In this document: in pieces, positions 1 to 8,377 of the stretch
How the letters are laid out: every line of letters starts with the position of its first letter
How positions within the stretch are numbered: position 1 is the first letter of the stretch
NCBI RefSeq assembly: GCF_013359755.1
Contig: NZ_JABMCJ010000071.1
Coordinates: 124,001-188,000 of the forward strand
Length of the DNA: 64,000 nt
Source: Tardiphaga robiniae
Lineage (GTDB): Bacteria > Pseudomonadota > Alphaproteobacteria > Rhizobiales > Xanthobacteraceae
Reading direction: 5' to 3'
Program-made: the position numbers and the translations under genes
Notes under the pieces: model-generated
Seen by the model: only the letters and a program-made list of their open reading frames with translations
Told to the model about the DNA's origin: nothing
Databases searched by the model: none

Positions 1-615
1 GATATTGTCACGGCGCGTGGTCAGATGGTCGCCCGCGACCTGCCGGACGGCTCCCGCCTCAACATCGGCGCCGACACTGCCCTGGACCTGGACTTCAAGG
101 ATGGTCGACGCCGGGTCGTTCTGCGCCGGGGCCAGGCCTTTTTCGATGTAAAGCCCGACCAGACCGCCTTTACGGTCGACAGCGGCGCAGGCGAAATCCG
201 CGTGCTCGGGACTGCCTTCAATATCGACCGGACGGCCGATGGCATCGAGGTGACAGTTCAGCGCGGACTGGTGTCGGTCGCCGGCGAGGACCGCGATACG
301 ACCGTCAAGCTGTCGGCAAACCAGCATATGCGCGTGTCCGGCGGAAAACTCGGTACCGTCGAAACCGGAGATATTGACGCCAGGCTGGCGTGGATATCCG
401 GCCGTCTGGTCTTCGACCGCGTTCCGCTGCATCGGGTCGTCGAAGCGCTGCAGCGCCAGACATCAAGCCGCATCGTCATCCGCGGTCGCTTCAGCGATCT
501 GCTCGTCTCCGGCACGTTTCCGACTGCGAATGTCGATGAAAGCCTCACAGCCATTGCCGGCATGATCGAGGGCAACGTCGCCCATCTCACCCCCTGGGTG
601 ACCGTTATCTACTGA
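1..615 (+). CDS. fecR: FecR-type anti-sigma factor, C-terminal part (5' end outside window)
   Basis: The frame is open to the left edge, so the N-terminal cytoplasmic and membrane parts lie outside the window. What is visible is the periplasmic FecR domain: a GQ..ARDLPDGSRLNIGADT strand, a RRGQAFFDV stretch, then the hallmark RVLGTAFNI (about residues 73-81 of the visible part), and a C-terminal STN-like segment (LVFDRVPLHRVVEAL). FecR proteins sit in the inner membrane, hold an ECF sigma factor and release it when a TonB receptor with an N-terminal signalling domain is loaded. The receptor directly downstream has such a domain, so this is the sensor of the heme locus. The sigma factor is expected just upstream, outside the window. 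Confidence 0.87.
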   Translation, partial: DIVTARGQMVARDLPDGSRLNIGADTALDLDFKDGRRRVVLRRGQAFFDVKPDQTAFTVDSGAGEIRVLGTAFNIDRTADGIEVTVQRGLVSVAGEDRDTTVKLSANQHMRVSGGKLGTVETGDIDARLAWISGRLVFDRVPLHRVVEALQRQTSSRIVIRGRFSDLLVSGTFPTANVDESLTAIAGMIEGNVAHLTPWVTVIY

Positions 616-627
616 ACTCCTCCGCTG

Positions 628-644
628 TTTACCGGAATTCTAAA
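628..644 (+). promoter_or_regulatory. candidate Irr/ICE-like iron-control box
   Basis: The 17-mer TTTACCGGAATTCTAAA has a perfect right half (TTCTAAA) and an outer left TTTA of the TTTRGAA-N3-TTCYAAA type ICE element used by Irr in rhizobia, but its inner left half does not fit. It lies between fecR and the heme receptor, where iron control would be expected. Only a candidate. Confidence 0.28.
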
Positions 645-651
645 CCGCAAC

Positions 652-680
652 ACCCACAGACCTGATGTGGGTTTGATTTC
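652..680 (+). terminator. weak hairpin between fecR and hasR
   Basis: ACCCACA at 652-658 pairs with TGTGGGT at 666-672, followed by the T-rich TTGATTTC. It may partly terminate the sigma/fecR transcript, or separate receptor expression from it. The stem is only 7 bp, so confidence is low. Confidence 0.33.
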
Positions 681-769
681 GTGACTCGTTGAACTGGATG
701 AAGAGCAGAAGCTCTTCGCGGCGCTGGGGCGGCGCACAGCAAACAACGAGACAACGGAGTTCGGGCGTA

Positions 770-3409
770 ATGCGGTTCGGGGGTAGACGGGGCGTCGCTC
801 GCCATGTGGCGGGCGGGCTGATCGGCATATTGCCGTTGATCACGACAATACCGGCCTTTGGCCAAAACAATGTCGAAGCAACAGCGACCGCTTCCACGAC
901 CTACCCGCTCAACATTTCCGCCAAACCTCTTGCAGCCGCAATTGCCGACCTCGGCGCCAGCAGCGGATGGCGCATCCTCTACACGATCCAGCTCGCGCCA
1001 GACATCCGCAGCCAACCGTTGAACGGCAATTACACGGTAGCGCAAGCGCTGGGACAACTGCTGGCCGGCACGGGAATTACGTATCGCATCACCGGCCCGA
1101 AAGCCGCGCTGCTGATCGATCCGTCGCAGAGCCGCGCGGGCCCCGTCCCTTCCGGCGACGGCGTCCAGCTCGATACGATCGTCGTCGATGCGGCCAGGAG
1201 CGATAATACGACGGGCTCCGGCTATCAGGGAACGCCGGACTGGGTCTACCAGCGACCCGCAGCCGTCAGCGTGATCTCACGCGAAGCGATCGAGAGCAGC
1301 CCGACACGCAACGCACGCGATCTGCTCGACAATGTCGCGGGCGTCTATGCCAACCGCTCGGCGGCGCAGAACCCTGGCATCAGCGTCAATATCCGCGGCC
1401 TGCAGGACCAGGACCGCATTGCCACCATGATCGACGGAGCGCGGCAGAATTTCCAGCGCGGCGGCCACGGTGCGACGCAGCGGACCTATGTCGATACGGC
1501 CTTCCTGCGCCAGATCGACGTGGAGAAAAGTACGACGTCGGGCGTCGGCAGCGCCGGTGCGCTTGGCGGCCTGGTCAATTTTCGCACCTTCATCGCCGAC
1601 GATTTGATCAAGCCCGGCAATCAGTATGGCGGCGTGGTGAATGCCACCACGGGTACCAACGCCTATAATTTCGATGGCTCGACGGCAGCAGCCGTCCGCG
1701 TGTCGGAACGCTTCTCGGTGCTCGGCGGCGTCAGCTACAAGAACATCGGCGCCTACGATATCGGCCAGAACGGTACCATCGGCGATGGCATGAAGGCCTA
1801 TGACGGCAATGTCTTCCTGTTCTCCGGCCAGGAGGTATTCTCGACGATCCTCAAGGCCGAGGCGCTAACGACCGAGGACGTGAAGATCACGATCGGCTGG
1901 CTGCATAACGACTCCCGGTACAATACCGGAAACTACGATGACACGATCGCACGCGGCGGAATCCTGAAGTCCAGCGAGCAAGTCGCCAACGACACGTTCA
2001 CGTCCGCGGTCGACTGGAATCCGGGCAATGACATCGTCGATCTGAAAGCCAAGCTCTATTACAACCACCTCAAGAACGACACGGTTTCCGATGGCGCGTT
2101 TGCACTGACCGGGCCATCGAATTTCGTGTTCTCAACACTAGGCGGAAGCGTCGAGAACACCAGCCGTTTCGCGACAGGCATCGGTGCACTGGCACTCAAT
2201 TACGGCGTGGAAGCGTTCAGCGACACCGGCAAGACGACGCTGCAGCGCGGTTTTGTCGCCGGCAACGGTGTCGACTATTCGAGCACGCTGACCGGCGGCA
2301 CGCCGAGCGGAAACCGCGACGTCGCCAGCGGTTTCGGCACCGCGACACTCAAGCCGGCGGAATGGGTGACCCTGATCGGCGGCGTGCGTTACGACTGGTA
2401 TCATGTCGCGGGCAACGCGACGATCTACGGCGAAAGCCAGGAGATCGTCGGGCAACGGATGACCAATCCCGGAAGACCGGCCATCTGCAATGCGCGCGGC
2501 TGCGGCGCAGCCGTCCCACCGACATATGTGCCCATCGTTGGCACCGTTTATAGGCCGTACAATCTCGATGTCGATAAATCGGGCGGGGCCTGGCTCCCGA
2601 ATTTCACGGTCGCGTTTCAACCAGTCGATTGGCTGCAGCCCTTCGTAAAATATTCCAAGAGCTATCGGCCGCCAACGATCATGGAATCATTCCTGAACGG
2701 CGGCCACGATGCAAATGAGATCAATGGCTACGCCCCGAACCCGTTCCTGCGTCCGGAACGCGGCGACACCTACGAGGCCGGATTCAATGTTCTGGCCAAC
2801 GGCATCCTGACCGAGCGCGACACCGTCCGCTTCAAGGCCGTCGGCTTCTATCGTGAGATCACCGACTATATCAGCTTCGGTCGAATCGAGAATGCGAACA
2901 ACGCCCAACAATACACCTCGTACGTCAATCTCAACGGCGTCACCCGAATGAAGGGCGTCGAGGTCGAGGCCAATTACGACGCGCGCTTCCTCTATATTGG
3001 TGGCACCGTCACGCGCATCGACACGGATTTCGCCGACAGTTTCACCAGCCCGACAGGGCGGGACATGCCGATCAACAGCGGCCTCGGCGCCCCTGTCATC
3101 TTCGAGCAGCCGAAACTGCGCGTGACACTCGATGCCGGCATCCGTCTGTTCGACGAGAAGCTGACGCTGGGCACGCGCATCGTCGACGTCTCGAAGACCG
3201 TCCCTGCCCTGGGCTCGCTGCGCAGTGGCTACGAAATGCCGGGCTACCGCGTCTACGACATCTACGGATCCTATGCCTTCGACGAGGCGACCAAGCTGCG
3301 CTTTGCGGTGAACAACGTCACCGATCTCGCTTATGCGCCGGCGGTCGGCGCCAATTTCTACGCCGCGCCGGGCCGTACCGCGACGGTGTCGCTGAACTAC
3401 AAGTTCTAG
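770..3409 (+). CDS. hasR: TonB-dependent heme/hemophore receptor, HasR-like, with N-terminal signalling domain
   Basis: Outer-membrane TonB-dependent receptor of about 879 residues. I chose ATG 770 because GGAG lies 11 bases upstream and a signal peptide follows (RRGVARHVAGGLIG...PAFGQ); an ATG at 698 in the same frame is an alternative. Next comes an STN signalling domain (about residues 37-110), then the plug (VSVISREAIE, DLLDNVAGVY, VNIRGLQDQDR, SAGALGGLVNF) and a beta-barrel ending in the typical C-terminal aromatic (SLNYKF). A segment reading YRPPTIMESFLNGGH is of the HasR/heme-receptor type. The neighbours (fecR upstream; hemophores and a type I exporter downstream) support a role in taking up heme handed over by the secreted HasA-like proteins. 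No TonB, ExbB or ExbD is in the window. Confidence 0.88.
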   Translation: MRFGGRRGVARHVAGGLIGILPLITTIPAFGQNNVEATATASTTYPLNISAKPLAAAIADLGASSGWRILYTIQLAPDIRSQPLNGNYTVAQALGQLLAGTGITYRITGPKAALLIDPSQSRAGPVPSGDGVQLDTIVVDAARSDNTTGSGYQGTPDWVYQRPAAVSVISREAIESSPTRNARDLLDNVAGVYANRSAAQNPGISVNIRGLQDQDRIATMIDGARQNFQRGGHGATQRTYVDTAFLRQIDVEKSTTSGVGSAGALGGLVNFRTFIADDLIKPGNQYGGVVNATTGTNAYNFDGSTAAAVRVSERFSVLGGVSYKNIGAYDIGQNGTIGDGMKAYDGNVFLFSGQEVFSTILKAEALTTEDVKITIGWLHNDSRYNTGNYDDTIARGGILKSSEQVANDTFTSAVDWNPGNDIVDLKAKLYYNHLKNDTVSDGAFALTGPSNFVFSTLGGSVENTSRFATGIGALALNYGVEAFSDTGKTTLQRGFVAGNGVDYSSTLTGGTPSGNRDVASGFGTATLKPAEWVTLIGGVRYDWYHVAGNATIYGESQEIVGQRMTNPGRPAICNARGCGAAVPPTYVPIVGTVYRPYNLDVDKSGGAWLPNFTVAFQPVDWLQPFVKYSKSYRPPTIMESFLNGGHDANEINGYAPNPFLRPERGDTYEAGFNVLANGILTERDTVRFKAVGFYREITDYISFGRIENANNAQQYTSYVNLNGVTRMKGVEVEANYDARFLYIGGTVTRIDTDFADSFTSPTGRDMPINSGLGAPVIFEQPKLRVTLDAGIRLFDEKLTLGTRIVDVSKTVPALGSLRSGYEMPGYRVYDIYGSYAFDEATKLRFAVNNVTDLAYAPAVGANFYAAPGRTATVSLNYKF

Positions 3410-3440
3410 GAATTCCCCGCCCCATTGGCGTGGATGGAGG

Positions 3441-3456
3441 CCCGCCACAAGGCGGG
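3441..3456 (+). other. small stem-loop between receptor and first hemophore gene
   Basis: CCCGCC (3441-3446) pairs with GGCGGG (3451-3456) around an ACAA loop, followed by TAAAAC. It sits 27 bases before the first hemophore start and could be an attenuator or an RNA processing/stability element. No T-run of terminator quality follows. Confidence 0.3.
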
Positions 3457-3483
3457 TAAAACAAGCAGAGAAGGGTTTCGAGA

Positions 3484-4299
3484 ATGGCACTCAATCTTCA
3501 GCTTACGGCAGCAAGCAGCGACCTCGCAACATATCTGGCGTCGTATGACGCCAACTTCACCTACAATGGAAACGGCTGGTTCTCCACCTCGTTCACCGGC
3601 CAGGATCAGTGGTCGGCCGGTGTCGATACCGAAGGAACCGACAATAACCTGCCTTCCGTCATCATGAACATCCATGACTACAGCTATTCGCCCGGTACAT
3701 TCAACGGCGATGTGGAATCGCTCACACTCGGCCATAATCTTGAATATGTGCCGGCCACGGATCTGTGGGTGCAAGATCAGGAACTGATCATCACCAATAG
3801 CAGTGGCTACATGCCCGTCACCACCACCTTCAATCAGGCGATCTATTCGCTGTCGCATGGCGGGCAGGTCGATGGCGGGACGTTCTTCGGTCAGTCATTC
3901 GCTGGTCTGACCGACTATTTTGCCGAACAGGGAACGAACCAGACCGGCACGACAAACGATGACGTCCTTGTCAGTTTCGCCGGCGACGACGTTCTGACCG
4001 GCAATGGAGCTGTGCTGGTCGATACGTTCCTCTGGAACGCGAATTACTACGATACTGCCGCAGGTACAGCAGCACAGGGCTGGGGCGACGACGTCATCAC
4101 GGACTTCTTCGACGGAGCCGACCAGATCCAGCTCTCCGGCTTCGGTTGGGCCAATGCCACGGCATTCCAGAGCGCCGGCGGCAGCCTGTCCGGCAATGTC
4201 ATCACCTATGCCGACGCGACGAACGGGCTGACCAGCACCATCACAGTGAACTTCACTGGATCTGGCACGCTGGACTGGAGCGATATCGCCTTCGTCTAA
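3484..4299 (+). CDS. HasA-like secreted hemophore with RTX-like C-terminal region (copy 1)
   Basis: 271 residues, no Sec signal peptide, as expected for a type I secretion substrate. The N-terminal 150 residues follow the HasA pattern: a short start (MALNLQLTAASSDLATYL), a DLATYLASYDANF helix, and a strand-turn HDYSYSPG before LTLGHNL, where the heme-ligating Tyr of HasA would fall (Tyr68 here, with His64 nearby). Residues about 155-175 (GTTNDDVLVSFAGDDVLTGN) are RTX-like, and the tail (DDVITDFFDGADQIQLSGF) resembles the C-terminal secretion domain of serralysin-type proteins. Classical HasA is about 190 residues and lacks this extension. GAAGGG precedes the ATG. The gene lies between the receptor and the exporter genes. 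Heme binding is inferred, not shown. Confidence 0.75.
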   Translation: MALNLQLTAASSDLATYLASYDANFTYNGNGWFSTSFTGQDQWSAGVDTEGTDNNLPSVIMNIHDYSYSPGTFNGDVESLTLGHNLEYVPATDLWVQDQELIITNSSGYMPVTTTFNQAIYSLSHGGQVDGGTFFGQSFAGLTDYFAEQGTNQTGTTNDDVLVSFAGDDVLTGNGAVLVDTFLWNANYYDTAAGTAAQGWGDDVITDFFDGADQIQLSGFGWANATAFQSAGGSLSGNVITYADATNGLTSTITVNFTGSGTLDWSDIAFV

Positions 4300-4334
4300 C
4301 AGGCTTCGCTGCGAACTGGCGGCCACGCGACCTG

Positions 4335-4360
4335 CTGACGCGACGCCGATGTCGCGTCAG
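4335..4360 (+). other. perfect 10-bp stem-loop between the two hemophore genes
   Basis: CTGACGCGAC (4335-4344) and GTCGCGTCAG (4351-4360) form a perfect stem around a 6-base loop. No T-run follows, so it is more likely an mRNA-stabilising or attenuating element than a terminator. Confidence 0.5.
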
Positions 4361-4446
4361 CTCCTTGCATCGGGATCACCCGCAGGCTGATCACGACGCG
4401 CTGCCGGATCACGACGTCCCGACAACCCAAATCCTGAGGAACGACA

Positions 4447-5202
4447 ATGGCACTGACCATCACCTACAGCGAAGCAAGCAGCAACCTGCCCGCTTATCTG
4501 GACAACTGGATCGACAATTTCGAATATCGCGGCACCGGAAATTTCAACGCCGTGAAGAACACCACCGACCAATGGTATGCCGGCACACGCATCGTCGGCG
4601 GCGTCGACAATGACAAATCGTCCATCATCGTGAGCGGCGATGACTTCTCCTATACGCCGGGCATCGTCGATGGCACGGTCACCAACCTGACACTCGGTAG
4701 CAATCTGGCTTATGTCTCATCGACCGACCTGTGGGTCCAGGATCCCGGTCTGTCGATCGGATTCAGCGGCGCAACGCTGACGTCGGCCTTCGATGCCGCG
4801 ATCACCGATCTGTCGCAGAATGGCAGCCTGAACGGCCTTTACGGCTACTTTGCCGAACAGGGCACCATCCAGACCGGCACGGCCGGCGACGATGTCATGC
4901 TGAGCTTCGGTGGCAATGACAGCTTCACTGGCGGTCTTGGCAACGATACGCTCGTTTTCGCCGACGGGTGGGCCAATGACGTCGTGCTGGATTTTCACGC
5001 GGCCACCGGCGATTTCGACGTCCTCGACCTGCAGGGCGTAACCAACATCTCGAACTATGTCGATCTGTTCTTCAACCACAGCAACTGGTGGGATCAGAGC
5101 AACGTGCTCACCATCACCGATGGCGCCAACTCGATCCAGCTCGATGGCTATGTCGGGACAGACATGCTTGGTCTGATCCTGGACGGCCACTTCACCGTCT
5201 GA
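4447..5202 (+). CDS. HasA-like secreted hemophore with RTX/serralysin-type C-terminal domain (copy 2)
   Basis: 251 residues, a paralogue of the preceding gene. Shared blocks include the start (MALTITYSEASSNLPAYL), DLWVQDPGLSI matching DLWVQDQELII, and YFAEQGT.QTGT. The likely heme-ligand strand reads DDFSYTPG (Tyr69); the His at position 64 of copy 1 is absent. The C-terminal half is clearer than in copy 1: GTAGDDVMLSFGGNDSFTGG and GLGNDTLVF are RTX-type nonapeptides, and WANDVVLDFHAATGDFDVLDL matches the serralysin C-terminal secretion domain. GAGGA precedes the ATG. No signal peptide is present; export through the transporter encoded directly downstream is the obvious route. Confidence 0.77.
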   Translation: MALTITYSEASSNLPAYLDNWIDNFEYRGTGNFNAVKNTTDQWYAGTRIVGGVDNDKSSIIVSGDDFSYTPGIVDGTVTNLTLGSNLAYVSSTDLWVQDPGLSIGFSGATLTSAFDAAITDLSQNGSLNGLYGYFAEQGTIQTGTAGDDVMLSFGGNDSFTGGLGNDTLVFADGWANDVVLDFHAATGDFDVLDLQGVTNISNYVDLFFNHSNWWDQSNVLTITDGANSIQLDGYVGTDMLGLILDGHFTV

Positions 5203-5216
5203 GCAGAGCTGTCGTG

Positions 5217-7061
5217 GTGAAAGCTCCGCAGCGAAGTCCGCCGCAGCCATTGGCCGCGGCGGCCATCTCGCCACTCAAGCCCGCCATCGCGGGGATCGCC
5301 GTGATCAGCGGCATCGTGAACGTGCTCGCGCTGACTGCGCCGCTGTTCATGCTGCAGGTCTATGACCGTGTGCTGACCAGCCGCAGCGTTTCGACGCTGA
5401 TCGGCCTCGGTGTGCTGGCGGCCGCGCTCTACGCTTTTCAGTCCCTTTTCGACATCATTCGATCGCGCATTCTGCTGCGCATCGGCGAGCGCTTTGATCA
5501 TCAGTTGTCCGGCCGCGTGCATGATGCCGTTGTCGGTCTGCCGCTTGAGATGCCTTTGCCCGGCGATGGCTTGCAGCCGTTGCGCGATCTCGACAATGTG
5601 CGCGGCTTCCTGTCCGGCCCTGGCCCGACCGCCTTCTTCGACCTGCCGTGGATGCCGTTCTACCTCGCCATCTGTTTCGTGTTTCACTTCTGGATCGGCA
5701 TCACGGCCATCGCCGGTGCCGTCATCCTCGTATCCCTCACCCTTCTCACCAATGCCCGCTCCAGGGGACCCGCCCGCGAGACCGTGCAACACGGCATGTT
5801 TCGCAACGCCCTGATGGAGGCCAGCCGTCGCAACGCCGAAGTGGTGCGCGCGATGGGCCTCGGCGGCCGGATGGCCGCGCGCTGGCATCGCACAAACTCG
5901 GATTATCTGGCGGCCAATCGACGGGCTGGCGATGTGGCAGGAGGCCTCGGTGGCGTAGCCCGCGCGCTGCGCGCGCTGCTGCAGTCGACCATGCTCGGTG
6001 TCGGCGCCTATCTCGTGATCAGGCAGGAAGCCAGCGCCGGCGTGATGGTGGCGAGTTCGATCATGATGGGCCGCGCGCTCGCCCCCGTGGATCTGGCCAT
6101 CTCGACATGGAAGCCGTTCCTGATGGCGCGGCAGAGCTGGGCACGGCTCGATGAATTGCTGACGCGCATGCCGGAAGCCGCCAAGGCGATGGCGTTGCCA
6201 CGCGCCCATATCGATCTGCGCGTCGAGGCGATGACCATCGCGCCGCCCGGAGAGAAACGGCCGACGGTCACGGGACTGAGCTTTACCGTCTCCGCCGGAA
6301 ACGCTCTTGGCATCATCGGCCATAGTGGCAGCGGCAAGTCCACACTGGCACGCGCGCTGGTCGGCGCTTGGCGACCGGCCAACGGCAAGGTGCGCATCGA
6401 CGGCGCGAGCTTCGACCAGTGGGACCGCGAAATGCTCGGTCGCGATATCGGTTATCTGCCGCAGGGCGTCGAACTGTTCGATGGCACCATTGCCGAGAAT
6501 ATCTCCCGCTTCGAAGATGACCCGGTCTCCGAGGCCATCGTCGCCGCGGCCAAAGCTGCCGGCGTGCACGATCTCATCCTGCGGCTGGAAAATGGCTACC
6601 AGACGCGGATCGGCGAAGCCGGCTCAGCCCTGTCCGCCGGCCAGCGCCAGCGCATCGGGCTGGCACGCGCGCTTTATGGCGATCCGTTCCTGGTCGTGCT
6701 CGACGAGCCCAATGCCAATCTCGACGTCGAGGGCGAAGCGGCGGTCATCCGCGCCATCGCCGCCATCCGCGAGCGCAAGGGCATTGCCATCGTCATCGCA
6801 CATCGTCCGAGTGCGATCGGCGCCGTCGACCTCGTCCTGGTGATGGAAGGCGGTCGCGCCAAGGCATTCGGTCCGCGCGCGGACGTCCTCAGCAAAGCGC
6901 TGAAGGCTCCCGCCCCTGCAGCACACGGCAGCGGCACGACGACCGGCCATGCGGCCACCGCGCGGTCTCTGGCGCCGCTGCGGGTGATCGCTAATCCCGC
7001 CGACAAGTCGGGAATGAGCACACATCCTCACGACGATATGGAAGATCGCGATGCCCGATAG
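5217..7061 (+). CDS. hasD: type I secretion ABC transporter, permease/ATPase (HasD/PrtD family)
   Basis: About 614 residues from GTG 5217; GTG 5214 is equally possible, and AGAG lies 8-11 bases upstream. An N-terminal ABC-transporter membrane domain (ALTAPLFMLQVYDRVLTSRS, typical of the PrtD/HasD/LapB type) is followed by an ATPase domain with Walker A GHSGSGKST (around residue 370), a signature LSAGQRQR and Walker B FLVVLDEP. It exports C-terminal-signal substrates directly to the medium together with a membrane-fusion protein and TolC. It lies 14 bases after the second hemophore and overlaps the fusion-protein gene by 11 bases, so these are one transcript. The outer-membrane TolC partner is not in the window. 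Confidence 0.9.
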   Translation: MKAPQRSPPQPLAAAAISPLKPAIAGIAVISGIVNVLALTAPLFMLQVYDRVLTSRSVSTLIGLGVLAAALYAFQSLFDIIRSRILLRIGERFDHQLSGRVHDAVVGLPLEMPLPGDGLQPLRDLDNVRGFLSGPGPTAFFDLPWMPFYLAICFVFHFWIGITAIAGAVILVSLTLLTNARSRGPARETVQHGMFRNALMEASRRNAEVVRAMGLGGRMAARWHRTNSDYLAANRRAGDVAGGLGGVARALRALLQSTMLGVGAYLVIRQEASAGVMVASSIMMGRALAPVDLAISTWKPFLMARQSWARLDELLTRMPEAAKAMALPRAHIDLRVEAMTIAPPGEKRPTVTGLSFTVSAGNALGIIGHSGSGKSTLARALVGAWRPANGKVRIDGASFDQWDREMLGRDIGYLPQGVELFDGTIAENISRFEDDPVSEAIVAAAKAAGVHDLILRLENGYQTRIGEAGSALSAGQRQRIGLARALYGDPFLVVLDEPNANLDVEGEAAVIRAIAAIRERKGIAIVIAHRPSAIGAVDLVLVMEGGRAKAFGPRADVLSKALKAPAPAAHGSGTTTGHAATARSLAPLRVIANPADKSGMSTHPHDDMEDRDAR

Positions 7062-8361
7062 GAACGTCTCGGCGGTCTCCCACTCGATCCTGCGCCACCT
7101 CGGCATCGCGACGCTGGCGGGTATTGTGCTGGTTGGCGGCATCGGCGGATGGGCTGCGGCGACCAATCTGGCCGGCGCGGTCGTCGCCGCAGGACACTTC
7201 GTCGTGGATACCAACGTCAAGAAGGTCCAGCACCCGACCGGCGGCGTGGTCGGTGAAATTCTGGTCCGCGAAGGACAACGCGTCACCGCCGGCGACATTG
7301 TGATGCGCCTCGACGCGACGCAGACGCGCGCCAATCTCGCCATCGTCACCAAGCGGCTCGACGAATTCGCGGTGCGACGGGCGCGACTCCGTGCCGAGCG
7401 CGACGAGGCTGGCGTCATCGCCTTTCCCGACGAAATCAGATCGCGCGCCGCCGATCCGGAGATCGCACTGCTCATGGCAGGCGAAAGCAAACTGTTCGAA
7501 CTGCGCCGCGACGCCCGCCTCGGCCAGAAGGCACAGCTTCGCGAACGCGCCCTTCAATACGGCAAGGAAGTGCGCGGCCTCGTGGCTCAGGAAGAAGCGA
7601 AAATTCGCGGCATCGGCCTGATCCAACGCGAGCTGACAGGCGTGCGCGAACTCTGGGAGAAAGGGCTGGTACCCATTCAGCGGATGATGGCACTGGAACG
7701 CGAAGCGGCAAACCTCGACGGCGAACGCGGCCGGCTCGTCGAAGCCCAGGCGCAATCCGGCGGCAAGATTTCCGAAACACAGTTGCAGATGATTCAGGTC
7801 GACCAGGACCTCCGCAGCGAAGTCGCCAGCAGCCTGCGCGACATCGAGGGCCAGACGGCCGAATATGTCGAACGGAAGGTGACTGCAGAAGATCAGCTCA
7901 AGCGGATCGATATTATCGCTCCGCAAAGCGGACTGGTCCACGAGCTCGCGGTGCACACCGTTGGCGGTGTGATTTCGCCAGCCGACACCGTCATGCTGAT
8001 CGTGCCCGACAGCGACAGACTGGCACTTGAAGTACAAATCAACCCGCAGGACATCGACCAGATACGGCTCGGTCAGCCAGCCGTGCTGCGTATGTCCGCC
8101 TTCAACCAGCGCACCACGCCCGAACTGAACGGCAGTGTCAGCCGCATCGCCGCCGACCTGACCCTGGATCAGAAGTCCGGGCTTTCCCATTACATCGTGC
8201 GGATCACCATCCCGCCGCAGCAACTGGCGCGCCTCGGCAAACTCGCCCTCGTTCCCGGAATGCCTGCGGAAGCCTTCATTCAGACCGGCGAGCGCACGGT
8301 CCTGTCTTTTCTGGTCAAGCCCATCGGCGACCAGATCGCACGATCATTTCGTGAGGAGTAG
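7051..8361 (+). CDS. hasE: type I secretion membrane-fusion protein (HlyD/PrtE/HasE family)
   Basis: 436 residues: one N-terminal membrane helix (IATLAGIVLVGGIGGWAAAT), a lipoyl-like half (VVDTNVKKVQHPTGGVVGEI, VREGQRVTAGD), a long periplasmic coiled coil (about residues 90-280), the second lipoyl half (IIAPQSGLVHELAVHTVGGV) and a beta-barrel region. This is the standard HlyD-type adaptor linking the inner-membrane ABC transporter to TolC. The start overlaps the end of the transporter gene by 11 bases, which implies translational coupling. It is the last gene of the heme operon; the next gene is convergent. Confidence 0.9.
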   Translation: MPDRNVSAVSHSILRHLGIATLAGIVLVGGIGGWAAATNLAGAVVAAGHFVVDTNVKKVQHPTGGVVGEILVREGQRVTAGDIVMRLDATQTRANLAIVTKRLDEFAVRRARLRAERDEAGVIAFPDEIRSRAADPEIALLMAGESKLFELRRDARLGQKAQLRERALQYGKEVRGLVAQEEAKIRGIGLIQRELTGVRELWEKGLVPIQRMMALEREAANLDGERGRLVEAQAQSGGKISETQLQMIQVDQDLRSEVASSLRDIEGQTAEYVERKVTAEDQLKRIDIIAPQSGLVHELAVHTVGGVISPADTVMLIVPDSDRLALEVQINPQDIDQIRLGQPAVLRMSAFNQRTTPELNGSVSRIAADLTLDQKSGLSHYIVRITIPPQQLARLGKLALVPGMPAEAFIQTGERTVLSFLVKPIGDQIARSFREE

Positions 8362-8377
8362 CTGGTTCAAGTCGAGG

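Noticed and set aside
5148-6569. 473-codon open frame on the minus strand over the type I secretion transporter
   Set aside because: Antisense shadow of the ABC transporter; Gly/Arg/His-rich with no recognisable motif.
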